The translations under genes were made by a program, and so were the position numbers. Shown in pieces: positions 34,356-42,452 of a stretch of 64,000 nucleotides of DNA. The DNA is taken from assembly GCA_002389505.1 (NCBI GenBank), contig DGPA01000022.1:104229-168228 (forward strand), written 5' to 3'. The stretch's first letter is position 1, and the number at the start of each line of letters is the position of its first letter. The notes below the pieces were generated by a model. That model did not search any database. It saw nothing but the letters and a program-made list of their open reading frames with translations, and was not told the origin of the DNA. This DNA is from Halieaceae bacterium UBA4452. Its GTDB lineage: Bacteria; Pseudomonadota; Gammaproteobacteria; Pseudomonadales; Halieaceae.

Positions 34356-35201
34356 ATGCTCACTATCCGCCAGCTCGGTGACACCTTTGGCGCCGAAGTA
34401 CTGAACTTTACTATCAGCAACGCCGCTTCAGCCGAGACGTTGCAAGCCATTAAAGCGCTGTGGGCAGAGCACAAAGTGCTGCTGTTTCGTCACCAAAGTA
34501 TCGATGAGGCCACGCTAGTTGACTTCAGTCGCCGGTTTGGCCCATTAGAAATTCATGTGCGCTCAGAGTATCTGTCCTCACATTTCCCAGAAATACTCTA
34601 CGTGTCTAACATGACCGACAACGGTAAACCCTTGGGTATTCTGTCCGATACCGAGGTCGGTTGGCACTACGATCAAATTTATTTGCCAAAGCCGGCCGTC
34701 GGGTCACTGTTGGCTTCTCACACGCTGCCCCCAAACGGTGGCAACACGGAATTTGCCGACATGGGCGCGGCGTATGCAGCGCTCCCCGAGGCCACCCGGC
34801 AGCGACTCGCTGGTGCGAGAGCCGTGCAGTCCTACGAAGCCTTCAATCGGGCCTACAGCGTTCCCACCAACGACGAGCAGCGTAAACGCTCCCCTGATAT
34901 TGAGCACCCTATTGTCAGAATCCATCCCATTACCGGACAACCCGCTTTATATCTGTGCCCGGGCATGACTACCCAGATTGTCGGATGGGACCCGGAGGAG
35001 AGTGCGGCCATGCTGCAAGAATTATTTGATTGGTGCGTCCAGCCACGCTTTGTCTACGCCCACGAATGGCAGGACGGTGACGCCCTACTGTGGGATAACG
35101 CCTGCACCATGCATCGACGGGACCCCTTTGATCAAACCCATAAACGCCTGATGAAGCGCACCACCATACTGCCACCTGACGCCTTAGCCATCCCAGTTTA
35201 G
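34356..35201 (+). CDS. TauD/TfdA-family Fe(II)/2-oxoglutarate dioxygenase
   Basis: A 281-residue non-heme iron dioxygenase. The iron-binding triad is His104 and Asp106 in VGWHYDQIY and His253 in NACTMHRRDPF, with the 2-oxoglutarate-binding Arg near 268 (LMKRTT). The family hydroxylates next to a heteroatom or ether, releasing taurine sulfite, phenols or similar, at the cost of 2-oxoglutarate and O2. The start at 34356 has GGAG at good spacing; the in-frame ATG at 34314 lies in operator site 5. It is convergent with the HpaB-family gene and alone in its transcription unit. Confidence 0.88.
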   Translation: MLTIRQLGDTFGAEVLNFTISNAASAETLQAIKALWAEHKVLLFRHQSIDEATLVDFSRRFGPLEIHVRSEYLSSHFPEILYVSNMTDNGKPLGILSDTEVGWHYDQIYLPKPAVGSLLASHTLPPNGGNTEFADMGAAYAALPEATRQRLAGARAVQSYEAFNRAYSVPTNDEQRKRSPDIEHPIVRIHPITGQPALYLCPGMTTQIVGWDPEESAAMLQELFDWCVQPRFVYAHEWQDGDALLWDNACTMHRRDPFDQTHKRLMKRTTILPPDALAIPV

Positions 35202-35243
35202 CGGCGGCTAAGACTGGTGGAGGGGTTCAAAGGCCTCGATTCA

Positions 35244-36806
35244 TCAGTCTGGCGCATCCTGAGGCAGCGCTGGGGGCACGCAGCCCGTGGTACAACACTG
35301 ACCCGGCTGGCGTGCTCGAGGCGGCGCGCCGCTCTCGCCGGTGTCGGCAACGCCTCTATCCAACAACCGCTCCACCAGTGCGCGTCGCTCTTCAATGGGG
35401 TAGCGCCGGAAAATCTCCCGCTTCATGGCCTGTGGCGAACCGCCACCATGAAGACTGATCACCGAATACCAGCCGCCTGTTGAAGAGGCGGTTAGATCAC
35501 CTAACAATCGAGAAACCTCCGCCCGCTGCGCGTACGGCACGTCGGGACGTGCCCCAAGAACGGCTGCCAAATCACCGGCGGTATGGGGATTGTGGTCCTC
35601 ATCGGGACCCGGAAGCGCGACAATGAGCCCCCCGGACACCTCATGGGCGATGCGATGCATATCATAAATCTGAGTGGCCAATAACAGCTTGCCGACATTT
35701 GAAAATACGGGCTCCGGCATAAACGAACCGCAGGGATCCTGAACACCATAAACCGACGATGCCACGCCGCAGGCAAAGAATCCTTCAACAATCTTGATCA
35801 GTTCGACCATGCTGTCACGCAAATGGGGCACCGTTTCAATATCGAGACCATTCGCTTCAGTCATGAGTGAACCGGCACCGATTAGCAAGTCTCCGAAGCC
35901 GGCGCGAGCGCCAATACAGCTGTGTCGGTGATGGTTGGCGTACGAGGTTACCAGATGCTCGGTGTGCTCCCACTCTCCAGCCATAAAGACACGATCCCAG
36001 GGCACAAAGACCTTATCAAATTGGCAAACCGCCGTGCTTTGCCCGTATTTGGCGCTGAACTTGGCGTCAGCTTCCCCCGGACGTCCAGCTACTCGGGAAA
36101 TAATCGTCAAACCGGCAACATCAAGGGGCACCGCACAACACACCGCAAAGTCAGCATCAGCCTCGATCATGGTGCGACAGGGCATCACCAACAGCTCATG
36201 CATATAGGGCGCTCCCGTCACAATAGCCTTGGTGCCACTAATGACAATACCGTCGCTACGACGCTCCACAATATGGACATAAGTATCGGGATTCGATTGG
36301 GAGTGAGGACGAAGACTCCGTTCGCCCTTGGCGTCGGTCATAGCCACACCAAGGGTTAAGTCTTTATCTTGTACCCCGTGAAGATAGGCGAGGAAACGCT
36401 CTAGGTACTCGCCCGATCCCTGATTCTCGTCGAGCCGATGGGTGGACTGAAAAATGGCATTGAGTGCATCGTGGGTGAGGTAGCGCTGAGCGCAGCCACT
36501 CTCTCTGCACAGCAAACGCACCGCCTCAAGCTTACTCAAAAGATCTTCGGTATGCCGATTGATGTGCAGCATACGGTTGACCTGCTTGCCTGAGGTCTGC
36601 TGCTCAGCCAGCATCAACCCGCCGAATTCCACTCGCTGAGCGAAATCATAGGTCACCCCTACCGCGCGAATGCCCGGTGCGAGGCGGGGATCGTCAGCGA
36701 CAGACTCAACACGATCGCCATCGATAAAGACCTTCGGCTGATAGGCGCGCAGACTCTCGTGATATTCTTCGGCAGTGAGTAATGTTCCACCTGACGTTAG
36801 ACCCAT
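35244..36806 (-). CDS. 4-hydroxyphenylacetate 3-hydroxylase / 4-hydroxybutyryl-CoA dehydratase family protein
   Basis: A 520-residue protein of the HpaB/AbfD superfamily (acyl-CoA-dehydrogenase-like fold binding FAD). Recognisable segments are FIDGDRVESVADDP, YLERFLAYLHGVQDKDLTLGVAMTDAKG, GIVISGTKAIVTGAPY, PWDRVFMAGEW and HHRHSCIGARAGFGDLLIGA. In 4-hydroxybutyryl-CoA dehydratase three cysteines and one histidine bind a [4Fe-4S] cluster. Here one cysteine (ESGCAQRY) and the histidine appear kept, but the others seem replaced (from memory of the family). A flavin monooxygenase or cluster-free isomerase is therefore more likely. AGGAGG precedes the ATG. It lies 26 bp after the PrpD-like gene. 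Confidence 0.85.
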   Translation of the reverse strand: MGLTSGGTLLTAEEYHESLRAYQPKVFIDGDRVESVADDPRLAPGIRAVGVTYDFAQRVEFGGLMLAEQQTSGKQVNRMLHINRHTEDLLSKLEAVRLLCRESGCAQRYLTHDALNAIFQSTHRLDENQGSGEYLERFLAYLHGVQDKDLTLGVAMTDAKGERSLRPHSQSNPDTYVHIVERRSDGIVISGTKAIVTGAPYMHELLVMPCRTMIEADADFAVCCAVPLDVAGLTIISRVAGRPGEADAKFSAKYGQSTAVCQFDKVFVPWDRVFMAGEWEHTEHLVTSYANHHRHSCIGARAGFGDLLIGAGSLMTEANGLDIETVPHLRDSMVELIKIVEGFFACGVASSVYGVQDPCGSFMPEPVFSNVGKLLLATQIYDMHRIAHEVSGGLIVALPGPDEDHNPHTAGDLAAVLGARPDVPYAQRAEVSRLLGDLTASSTGGWYSVISLHGGGSPQAMKREIFRRYPIEERRALVERLLDRGVADTGESGAPPRARQPGQCCTTGCVPPALPQDAPD

Positions 36807-36832
36807 GGTTGTATCCTCCTAAAGACTTGACC

Positions 36833-38251
36833 CTAAGCGCTCAGTGACGACTCAGATGCTGCTGGCAATGCCAGTAGTTCCAATAATCCGCTGCAATCGA
36901 CCTGTTCATCGAGATGCATGATCGCCTGCCAAATGGCCTCTGCCCGCTGCTCGGTCGTGGTCAGCTGGCAGTTTCGCATAAACTTTTTCTTGACGTCCTC
37001 GGCAGTCAACAATCTGCCCGCCGCCCCGCGATTGACGACATCAAAGTGCTCGATGATTCGCCCATCGGTCAACTCCAAGCGCAAGCCGCCCGAAAAAGCG
37101 TTTGGATAAATAGATCGGTCATCGTGTTTGCAATCGAGTCGTTCGGCGAGTGCAAGAATATCCGGGTCACAGCGGGATGACTCGTCCAGCTCGGTTAAGC
37201 CGAATTGACCCAGCACCAGAGCCGCAGCCACCCCATAAGGTGCGCTGAATTTAGCTTCATACTCACTATCTGGCCGTCGTTTTCGCTCAATCGGATCGAC
37301 CACTACCGCAAACTGCCGCTCATGGAGCAATATTTGACCGCGCTTAATCGCACCGACAGACAGTCCATACTGCTCACGCAGCGCCAAGGCCGAGTCGATA
37401 GCGGCGTGATTAAAATGGCAAATGGGGTAAGGTTTTATCGCCACATCGGATAGCGCCCACGGGTTATTCACCAAATCCCAGGCGACATTGTTGGCATTAC
37501 CGGCATTCCGGGTAAACAGCGAATACAATCCAAAGCGTCCAGCGTAGGCTTCCTCAGGAGATTCAAAGCCGGCCATTGCCAGCGTTGCCGCAGTAATGGC
37601 TGAGGAGGCTGCCCAACCTGGATGGAGTCGTTTGGTCCAGCTGCCATCGTCCAAAAATGCCATACTGCCTGAGGTGGTACTCAACGCGATGCCTTGTGCT
37701 CGGACTGCATCATCGACTGAGCCGCCCCTGAGGCGGACTGCAGCAAGAACCGCACCAAATAATCCCACCACACCGGTAGGGTGAAAACCCAGTTGTTGAA
37801 ACGTACCGCCCGCCGCACTGCCAACGCGTGCATCGACTTCAATAGCGAGCAGAACGGCCATCAGCAGCGCTGACCCACTCACCGGGCGCTCTGAGGCAAT
37901 GGCGAGCGCAGTCGGCAAGGCACTCGCTGAACAATGAATCACCGACTCTAGATGGGTGTCATCATAATCTAGGCCATGAATCAGTACGCCATTTAGCAGG
38001 GCGGCATCCCTAATCGAGAGTCGTTCGTTACCCGCTATCGTACGACTTGGGCCGCCACCACTTAGCGCCACCATGGCCGCTGAGGTTCGGGCTGCGTAGT
38101 CAAATTGCCGGGAGGCGAAGGCCACCCCAAGGGCATCCGCCACACAACATTTTAAATAGTCCCAAGTAGCCTCAGGGACGCCATCAGGGGTCGCTGATAT
38201 TACCGCTTCGGCAATGGGCCTCGATAACGGCAGGATGGAAGCATCGGCCAT
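36833..38251 (-). CDS. MmgE/PrpD-family protein
   Basis: A 472-residue protein of the 2-methylcitrate dehydratase / cis-aconitate decarboxylase family. It has HGLDYDDTHLESVIHCS, LGFHPTGVVGLFGA, TKRLHPGWAASSA and KPYPICHFNHAAID, which are hallmark stretches around the active site. Members dehydrate or decarboxylate tricarboxylates, or isomerise substrates such as iminodisuccinate. No methylcitrate synthase or methylisocitrate lyase is nearby, so a propionate role is not supported. It is first in an operon with the HpaB-family gene, and operator site 6 lies 19 bp before its start. Confidence 0.88.
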   Translation of the reverse strand: MADASILPLSRPIAEAVISATPDGVPEATWDYLKCCVADALGVAFASRQFDYAARTSAAMVALSGGGPSRTIAGNERLSIRDAALLNGVLIHGLDYDDTHLESVIHCSASALPTALAIASERPVSGSALLMAVLLAIEVDARVGSAAGGTFQQLGFHPTGVVGLFGAVLAAVRLRGGSVDDAVRAQGIALSTTSGSMAFLDDGSWTKRLHPGWAASSAITAATLAMAGFESPEEAYAGRFGLYSLFTRNAGNANNVAWDLVNNPWALSDVAIKPYPICHFNHAAIDSALALREQYGLSVGAIKRGQILLHERQFAVVVDPIERKRRPDSEYEAKFSAPYGVAAALVLGQFGLTELDESSRCDPDILALAERLDCKHDDRSIYPNAFSGGLRLELTDGRIIEHFDVVNRGAAGRLLTAEDVKKKFMRNCQLTTTEQRAEAIWQAIMHLDEQVDCSGLLELLALPAASESSLSA

Positions 38252-38270
38252 AGGATCGGTTCTTCAAAAA

Positions 38271-38280
38271 TGTCCGGACA
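38271..38280. promoter_or_regulatory. Predicted GntR operator, site 6 (perfect palindrome)
   Basis: TGTCCGGACA, a perfect 10-bp palindrome in AAATGTCCGGACATTG, placed 20 bp upstream of the PrpD-like start and 29 bp after the stop of the CitE-like gene. Confidence 0.7.
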
Positions 38281-38309
38281 TTGTAACCGAATAGTCGGCT
38301 GAAATGCAT

Positions 38310-39203
38310 TTATTCCGTTGCCGCTAACAGTTCTGCCAAAGCGAGGATACGCTGGCTTTTGTAAACTATGGGGTAATCAATGAAATACCCATCGAGTTGG
38401 ATGGATGCCAAGCCAGCACTTTCGGCGGCATCAAATGCCGCCACCACCGCACGCGCGTGGGCTATTTCCTCCGCGGATGGGGTAAATACGGCGTGGGTTA
38501 AGGGTACTTGATCGGGATGAATGCACAGCTTGCCGGAAAAACCAAAGGCGCGTCCACGCCGCGCTGAGGCCTCAAAACGCGGGTGATCCTTGATTTGTAA
38601 GACCACGGTGTCTACGGGTGGCAGTAGGTTCCCAAGCCGTGAGGCGTGCGATAAGCGGGCCCGAGCGTAACTGAGCACCTCTTCATCCGCTGTCCAGATA
38701 TAATCAAGATCGAGGGTATAATCACCGCCACCGAACGCCAGGCGCGTTACCCGGGTGCCCGCTGTCGCAATGGCATTCGCTTCTTCAACGCCTCTCGCGG
38801 TCTCTACTATGGGCAACAGATCGATGCTGCCGGGCGTCAGCCCTGCACGTTCCTCGGCTTCAGACAGCCAATGATCAACCTCCCACAGTGCCGCTGCGCT
38901 CTCTACTTTTGGGATCACCACCCCATCTAGCCAGGGACCTACCGTAGCCAACATATCGTCGCGACAATAATCCGTATCATGGCCGTTGACCCGCACGTAA
39001 TGGCGACTGTGGCGATGGGACTGCTTAAACGCAGCTACCACTTTAGCGCGCGTGGCCACTTTTTCAGCAACGGCGACAGCATCCTCAAGATCCAAAATAA
39101 CGGCGTCCGCCCCGACTTGAAACACCTTCTCAACCCGTCGAGGGTGGTTAGCCGGCGTAAAAAGAAAGCTTCGAATAGCCGCTAGCTGACGATCACTCAT
39201 CAT
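38310..39203 (-). CDS. HpcH/HpaI-family CoA-ester lyase (CitE/citramalyl- or malyl-CoA lyase-like)
   Basis: A 297-residue CitE-like protein. Family landmarks are in order: RSFLFTPANHPRRVEKV, DAVILDLEDAVA, RVNGHDT, PKVESA, LLPIVETARGVEEA, LAFGGGDYTLDLDY, GFSGKLCIHPDQ and LDGYFIDYP. The metal is held by Glu (VETA) and Asp (GGGDY). Such free-standing lyases cleave malyl-, methylmalyl- or citramalyl-CoA into an acyl-CoA and an oxoacid. The ATG overlaps the GntR stop by one base (TAATG), so the two are translated together. A second ATG one codon downstream (39200) is an equally good start. Confidence 0.88.
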   Translation of the reverse strand: MMSDRQLAAIRSFLFTPANHPRRVEKVFQVGADAVILDLEDAVAVAEKVATRAKVVAAFKQSHRHSRHYVRVNGHDTDYCRDDMLATVGPWLDGVVIPKVESAAALWEVDHWLSEAEERAGLTPGSIDLLPIVETARGVEEANAIATAGTRVTRLAFGGGDYTLDLDYIWTADEEVLSYARARLSHASRLGNLLPPVDTVVLQIKDHPRFEASARRGRAFGFSGKLCIHPDQVPLTHAVFTPSAEEIAHARAVVAAFDAAESAGLASIQLDGYFIDYPIVYKSQRILALAELLAATE

Positions 39204-39994
39204 TATTTACTCGACGTCCAGTGATCAGCGGATTGCCAACCTCGGTTAAATTCAAAGCTGTAGCTGAAGTTGCTTGCAGGATGCTCGGAGATAGACACCT
39301 CAAACAGGCGACCATCCTTCCCCTCATAGCGCCGACACAAGCACAGCGAGAGCGTTCCCTCAGGCACGTTCAACGCTTGTGCGCGCTGGCCCTCGAGAAC
39401 GTTGGCAAAGATCTCAATGTTGATTTTGCTAATATCCTCTCCAAAAGTCGCCACAATGAGTTCGTAAACAGGCCGGCTGCTATTGGTGATGTGGCGGGAA
39501 ATTTTATGATATTCGGGCACCACATAGACATCGGTCCAGCACACGGGGATACCGGTCGCAAAGGTGCGTACACCTGAGACCCGATACCACTCGGTTTCAG
39601 GCGCACAACACAGGCGCGTACTCAGTGCGGCATCGGCCCGAATACTGCCTTCACTCATGACTCGAAGCGCACTATCCGGTGGATAACTCAATAACTCGCT
39701 GGGAGAACGTACGGTCTGTAAGAAAGCGGGACGGGCCACCGGTGAGATGACCAGCGTGCCCCTGCCCCGCTGGCGGCGGACAATACCCATATCCTCCAGT
39801 ACCCGCAGCGCCTCACGCACGGTATGCCGGCTACTCTTATAGCGTTCAATCAGATCGAGTTCACCGGGCAAAAGAGCCCCCACCGGGAACACGCCATCTC
39901 GAATGCTGACCAATAGGTCATTAGAAATTTTCCGATAGATCGGTTCACGCTTCAATTTAGGCGTATCACCATTGAGACCTTGCATCGCACTCAT
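39203..39994 (-). CDS. GntR-family transcription regulator, HutC/UTRA type
   Basis: A 263-residue regulator. The N-terminal winged helix includes PIYRKISNDLLVSIRDGVFPVGALLPGE and the recognition region SRHTVREALRVLEDMGIVRRQRGRGT. The larger C-terminal part fits a UTRA ligand-binding domain (VCWTDVYVVPEY, ending LFEVSISEHP). UTRA domains bind the pathway substrate or an early intermediate, which releases repression. The start is 39994 or 39985; a farther in-frame ATG (40024) lies in operator site 7. The operator 20 bp upstream implies autoregulation, and the same site recurs before seven other transcription units. Confidence 0.9.
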   Translation of the reverse strand: MSAMQGLNGDTPKLKREPIYRKISNDLLVSIRDGVFPVGALLPGELDLIERYKSSRHTVREALRVLEDMGIVRRQRGRGTLVISPVARPAFLQTVRSPSELLSYPPDSALRVMSEGSIRADAALSTRLCCAPETEWYRVSGVRTFATGIPVCWTDVYVVPEYHKISRHITNSSRPVYELIVATFGEDISKINIEIFANVLEGQRAQALNVPEGTLSLCLCRRYEGKDGRLFEVSISEHPASNFSYSFEFNRGWQSADHWTSSK

Positions 39995-40013
39995 TCTTCC
40001 ACCAAGATTGAAT

Positions 40014-40023
40014 TGTCCGAACA
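40014..40023. promoter_or_regulatory. Predicted GntR operator, site 7 (autoregulatory)
   Basis: TGTCCGAACA within AATTGTCCGAACATTT, in the 93-bp gap between the GntR gene (start 39994) and the divergent MaoC-like gene (start 40088). It would control regulator, lyase, hydratase and acyl-CoA dehydrogenase together. Confidence 0.68.
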
Positions 40024-40087
40024 TTTTAACACAAGGGTGGTCGCTTTTCCCTTGATCTCCATTAGCTCCATCAAAAAGGTCAACATT

Positions 40088-40573
40088 ATGAGTCTACCCT
40101 CGATTAGTGAGCGCTACGCCGCCATGGGAGGTCGTTACTACGACGATTTTACGATCGGTGATAACTACCCGCATCTACCCGGTCGGACCGTCTCACAGCA
40201 AGATAACAGCTGGTTCACTTTGCTGACTATGAATACGCATCCGCTCCATTTCGATGAGGAGTATGCGGCCACCACCGAGTTTGGTAAACCGCTGATCGCA
40301 AGCCCTCTGACCGTCGCTATTATTGTCGGCATGAGCGTCGCCGATGTGAGTGCTAAGGCAATCGCTAATTTAGGCTGGAAGGAAATTCGACTAACCCATC
40401 CAGTCTTTCCCGGAGATACACTCTATGCGAGCACAGAAGTCCTCGATAAGCGCGAATCAAAAAGTCGACCCACCGCCGGGGTAGTGAGTGTACTGACTCG
40501 CGGTTTCAATCAGCATGACGTTGAAGTTTGTGTCTTTGAACGACAAATTCTCGTGCCTAAAAAACCTGTCTAA
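40088..40573 (+). CDS. MaoC-like acyl-CoA hydratase (mesaconyl/itaconyl-CoA hydratase-like)
   Basis: A 161-residue single hot-dog-fold hydratase. TVSQQDNSWFTLLTMNTHPLHFDEEYA contains the hydratase-2-type Asp/His pair (MNTHPLHFD), followed by FGKPLIASPLTVAIIVGM. Its form resembles beta-methylmalyl-CoA dehydratase and itaconyl-CoA hydratase more than polyester-type MaoC. With a CaiB transferase and a CitE-like lyase it would complete a branched C4/C5-dicarboxylyl-CoA hydration and cleavage route. The start at 40088 begins the family sequence. The acyl-CoA dehydrogenase follows after 49 bp. Confidence 0.87.
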   Translation: MSLPSISERYAAMGGRYYDDFTIGDNYPHLPGRTVSQQDNSWFTLLTMNTHPLHFDEEYAATTEFGKPLIASPLTVAIIVGMSVADVSAKAIANLGWKEIRLTHPVFPGDTLYASTEVLDKRESKSRPTAGVVSVLTRGFNQHDVEVCVFERQILVPKKPV

Positions 40574-40622
40574 CCGCGATTGCTCGCCACTGTAGATACA
40601 ACTCACCGATGACGGAGCTACC

Positions 40623-41771
40623 ATGACAACCGACAAAGATATCGAACAACAAGTCCTCACCACTATCGACAAGTGGGTAGAAAAAGAACTGAGACCCATT
40701 GCCCGAGAGTTTGATCAGGCAGATCAGTATCCCACCGAACTAGTCGAGCAAATGAAGGCACTAGGTCTCTTTGGGGCGACCATTGATGAACAGTACGGTG
40801 GACTCGGTCTCAGTGCATCGACCTACGCTAAAATCGTATCGCGAATCTGTGAGGTCTGGATGGCGCCCTCGGGTATTTTTAATTCACATCTGATCATGGC
40901 TAGCTGTGTACAGCGTGCGGGCACCGAAGAGCAAAAGACGCGATTCCTACCCCGCTTTGCCACGGGTGAGCTGCGTGGGGGTATTGGGCTTACCGAGCCC
41001 GATGCGGGATCAGACTTACAGTCTATTCGGATGGTCGCTCGTAAAGCCGGTGACGACTACGTCATCAACGGGACAAAAACCTGGATATCCAACGGTATCA
41101 ACGGAAACTGTTTGGCGGTGCTGACCAAAACTGACCCCAACGCCGATCCAAGACACCGAGGCATGAGCCTATTCCTTTGTGAAAAGGGCGAAGGATTTAC
41201 GGTCGGCAAAAAACTGAAGAAACTCGGCTATCGATCGATTGACTCTGCCGAACTCATTTTCGATGACTTTCATGTCAGCGCCAACAATCTTATCGGTGGC
41301 GAGGAAGGCTTGGGGTTTGCCCAGGTTGCGGGTGGTCTCGAGCTAGGCCGCATCAATATTGCCGCCCGCGGTGCCGGCATGGCAAAAGGCGCCACTGATA
41401 TGGCCCTTGCCTACGCCATGGAGCGCAAAACCTTTGGCAAGCCCATTGCCGAGCATCAGGCCATACAATTAAAACTGGCGGAGATGTCCACCCGGGCGGC
41501 CGCGGCGGCGCTGCTCGTTGAGCAAGCCGCTATCAAATATGATCAGAAGGAACGTTGCGATCTAGAGGCTGGCCAAGCTAAGTTTTTTGCCTCCGAATCG
41601 GCGGTGCAAAACAGCCTCGATGCTATGCGAGTCTTTGGCGGCTACAGCTATTCACCGGAATACGAAATTGAACGCTTTTATCGAGACGCGCCGCTGCTGT
41701 GTATTGGCGAGGGCACCAACGAGATACAGCGCATGATCATTGCTAAACAAATGGTCAGTAGAGCCCGATAA
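40623..41771 (+). CDS. Acyl-CoA dehydrogenase
   Basis: A 382-residue FAD-dependent acyl-CoA dehydrogenase. The signature GIGLTEPDAGSDLQSIRM covers the FAD/substrate site, KTWISNGINGNCL follows, and the catalytic base is the glutamate of CIGEGTNEIQR (E363, short-chain/glutaryl-type position). GGAG precedes the start. It would introduce a 2,3-double bond in the pathway's acyl-CoA, feeding electrons to ETF. It is in an operon with the MaoC-like hydratase. A glutaryl- or methylsuccinyl-CoA-type substrate is plausible, not shown. Confidence 0.9.
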   Translation: MTTDKDIEQQVLTTIDKWVEKELRPIAREFDQADQYPTELVEQMKALGLFGATIDEQYGGLGLSASTYAKIVSRICEVWMAPSGIFNSHLIMASCVQRAGTEEQKTRFLPRFATGELRGGIGLTEPDAGSDLQSIRMVARKAGDDYVINGTKTWISNGINGNCLAVLTKTDPNADPRHRGMSLFLCEKGEGFTVGKKLKKLGYRSIDSAELIFDDFHVSANNLIGGEEGLGFAQVAGGLELGRINIAARGAGMAKGATDMALAYAMERKTFGKPIAEHQAIQLKLAEMSTRAAAAALLVEQAAIKYDQKERCDLEAGQAKFFASESAVQNSLDAMRVFGGYSYSPEYEIERFYRDAPLLCIGEGTNEIQRMIIAKQMVSRAR

Positions 41772-41786
41772 AACGACGTTTTTCCC

Positions 41787-42452
41787 TCAAAGAAAGGTGG
41801 TGAATTCATCCACCGCCAGACGCCCAGTTCGATAGCTATTGATCAATGCATCGGGCTGGGCATAGCCCAAGGATATAGCGCACACCAGCATTTGCTCATC
41901 AGGCGCGTTCAATAGCGGCATTACGCTGTCATAATAAGGACAAAAAGCCGCCTGTGGACAGGTTTCCAAACCATCGGCTCTGGCCGCCACCATCAACGAC
42001 TGTAAGAACATGCCATAGTCAAGCCAACTGCCTAACTCCATGTCTCGATCAATGGTGAAAAATAGCGCCACCGGCGCGCCAAAGAATTGATAGTTCTGGA
42101 CGCGATAAGCCTGAACCGCCGCCGCATCCCGCCGCTCGATACCCAGCAATCCATATAGACCAAATCCTGTTTCTCGTCGACGATCAATATACGGGGCTCG
42201 CCAGTGCTGAGGGTAATAATGATATTCAGCCACGCCTTCATCGCCACTCAAATAGCGCTCGGAACACGCATCGGTAATGTGTTGTTTGCGTTGTCCACGA
42301 ACAACGAAGATCTGCCAGGGTTGGATATTCGACCCTGAGGGTGCTCGCCCGGCCACCGCCAGCAACGACCGAATCTGCTCATCAGAAACAGGTCGATCCG
42401 CATCGAAAGCGCGAATACTTTGACGGCCTGTTATTGCTGCGATGGTGTCCAC
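41787..42452 (-). CDS. Nitroreductase-family FMN oxidoreductase
   Basis: A 221-residue protein of the NADH:FMN nitroreductase fold. ITGRQSIRAFDADRPVSDEQ and AGRAPSGSNIQPWQIFVVRG hold the FMN-binding Arg and Ser/Asn residues, and the C-terminal DALINSYRTGRLAVDEF is typical. It starts at GTG, which overlaps the HMG-CoA-lyase-like stop by one base (TAGTG). The family reduces nitro, quinone or enone groups, or dehalogenates. It might also supply reduced flavin to the flavin monooxygenases of the region (speculative). Confidence 0.87.
   Translation of the reverse strand: MDTIAAITGRQSIRAFDADRPVSDEQIRSLLAVAGRAPSGSNIQPWQIFVVRGQRKQHITDACSERYLSGDEGVAEYHYYPQHWRAPYIDRRRETGFGLYGLLGIERRDAAAVQAYRVQNYQFFGAPVALFFTIDRDMELGSWLDYGMFLQSLMVAARADGLETCPQAAFCPYYDSVMPLLNAPDEQMLVCAISLGYAQPDALINSYRTGRLAVDEFTTFL

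Noticed and set aside
36833..38251. Methylcitrate cycle (propionate) locus
   Set aside because: PrpD alone does not define it; prpB, prpC and acnD/prpF are absent.
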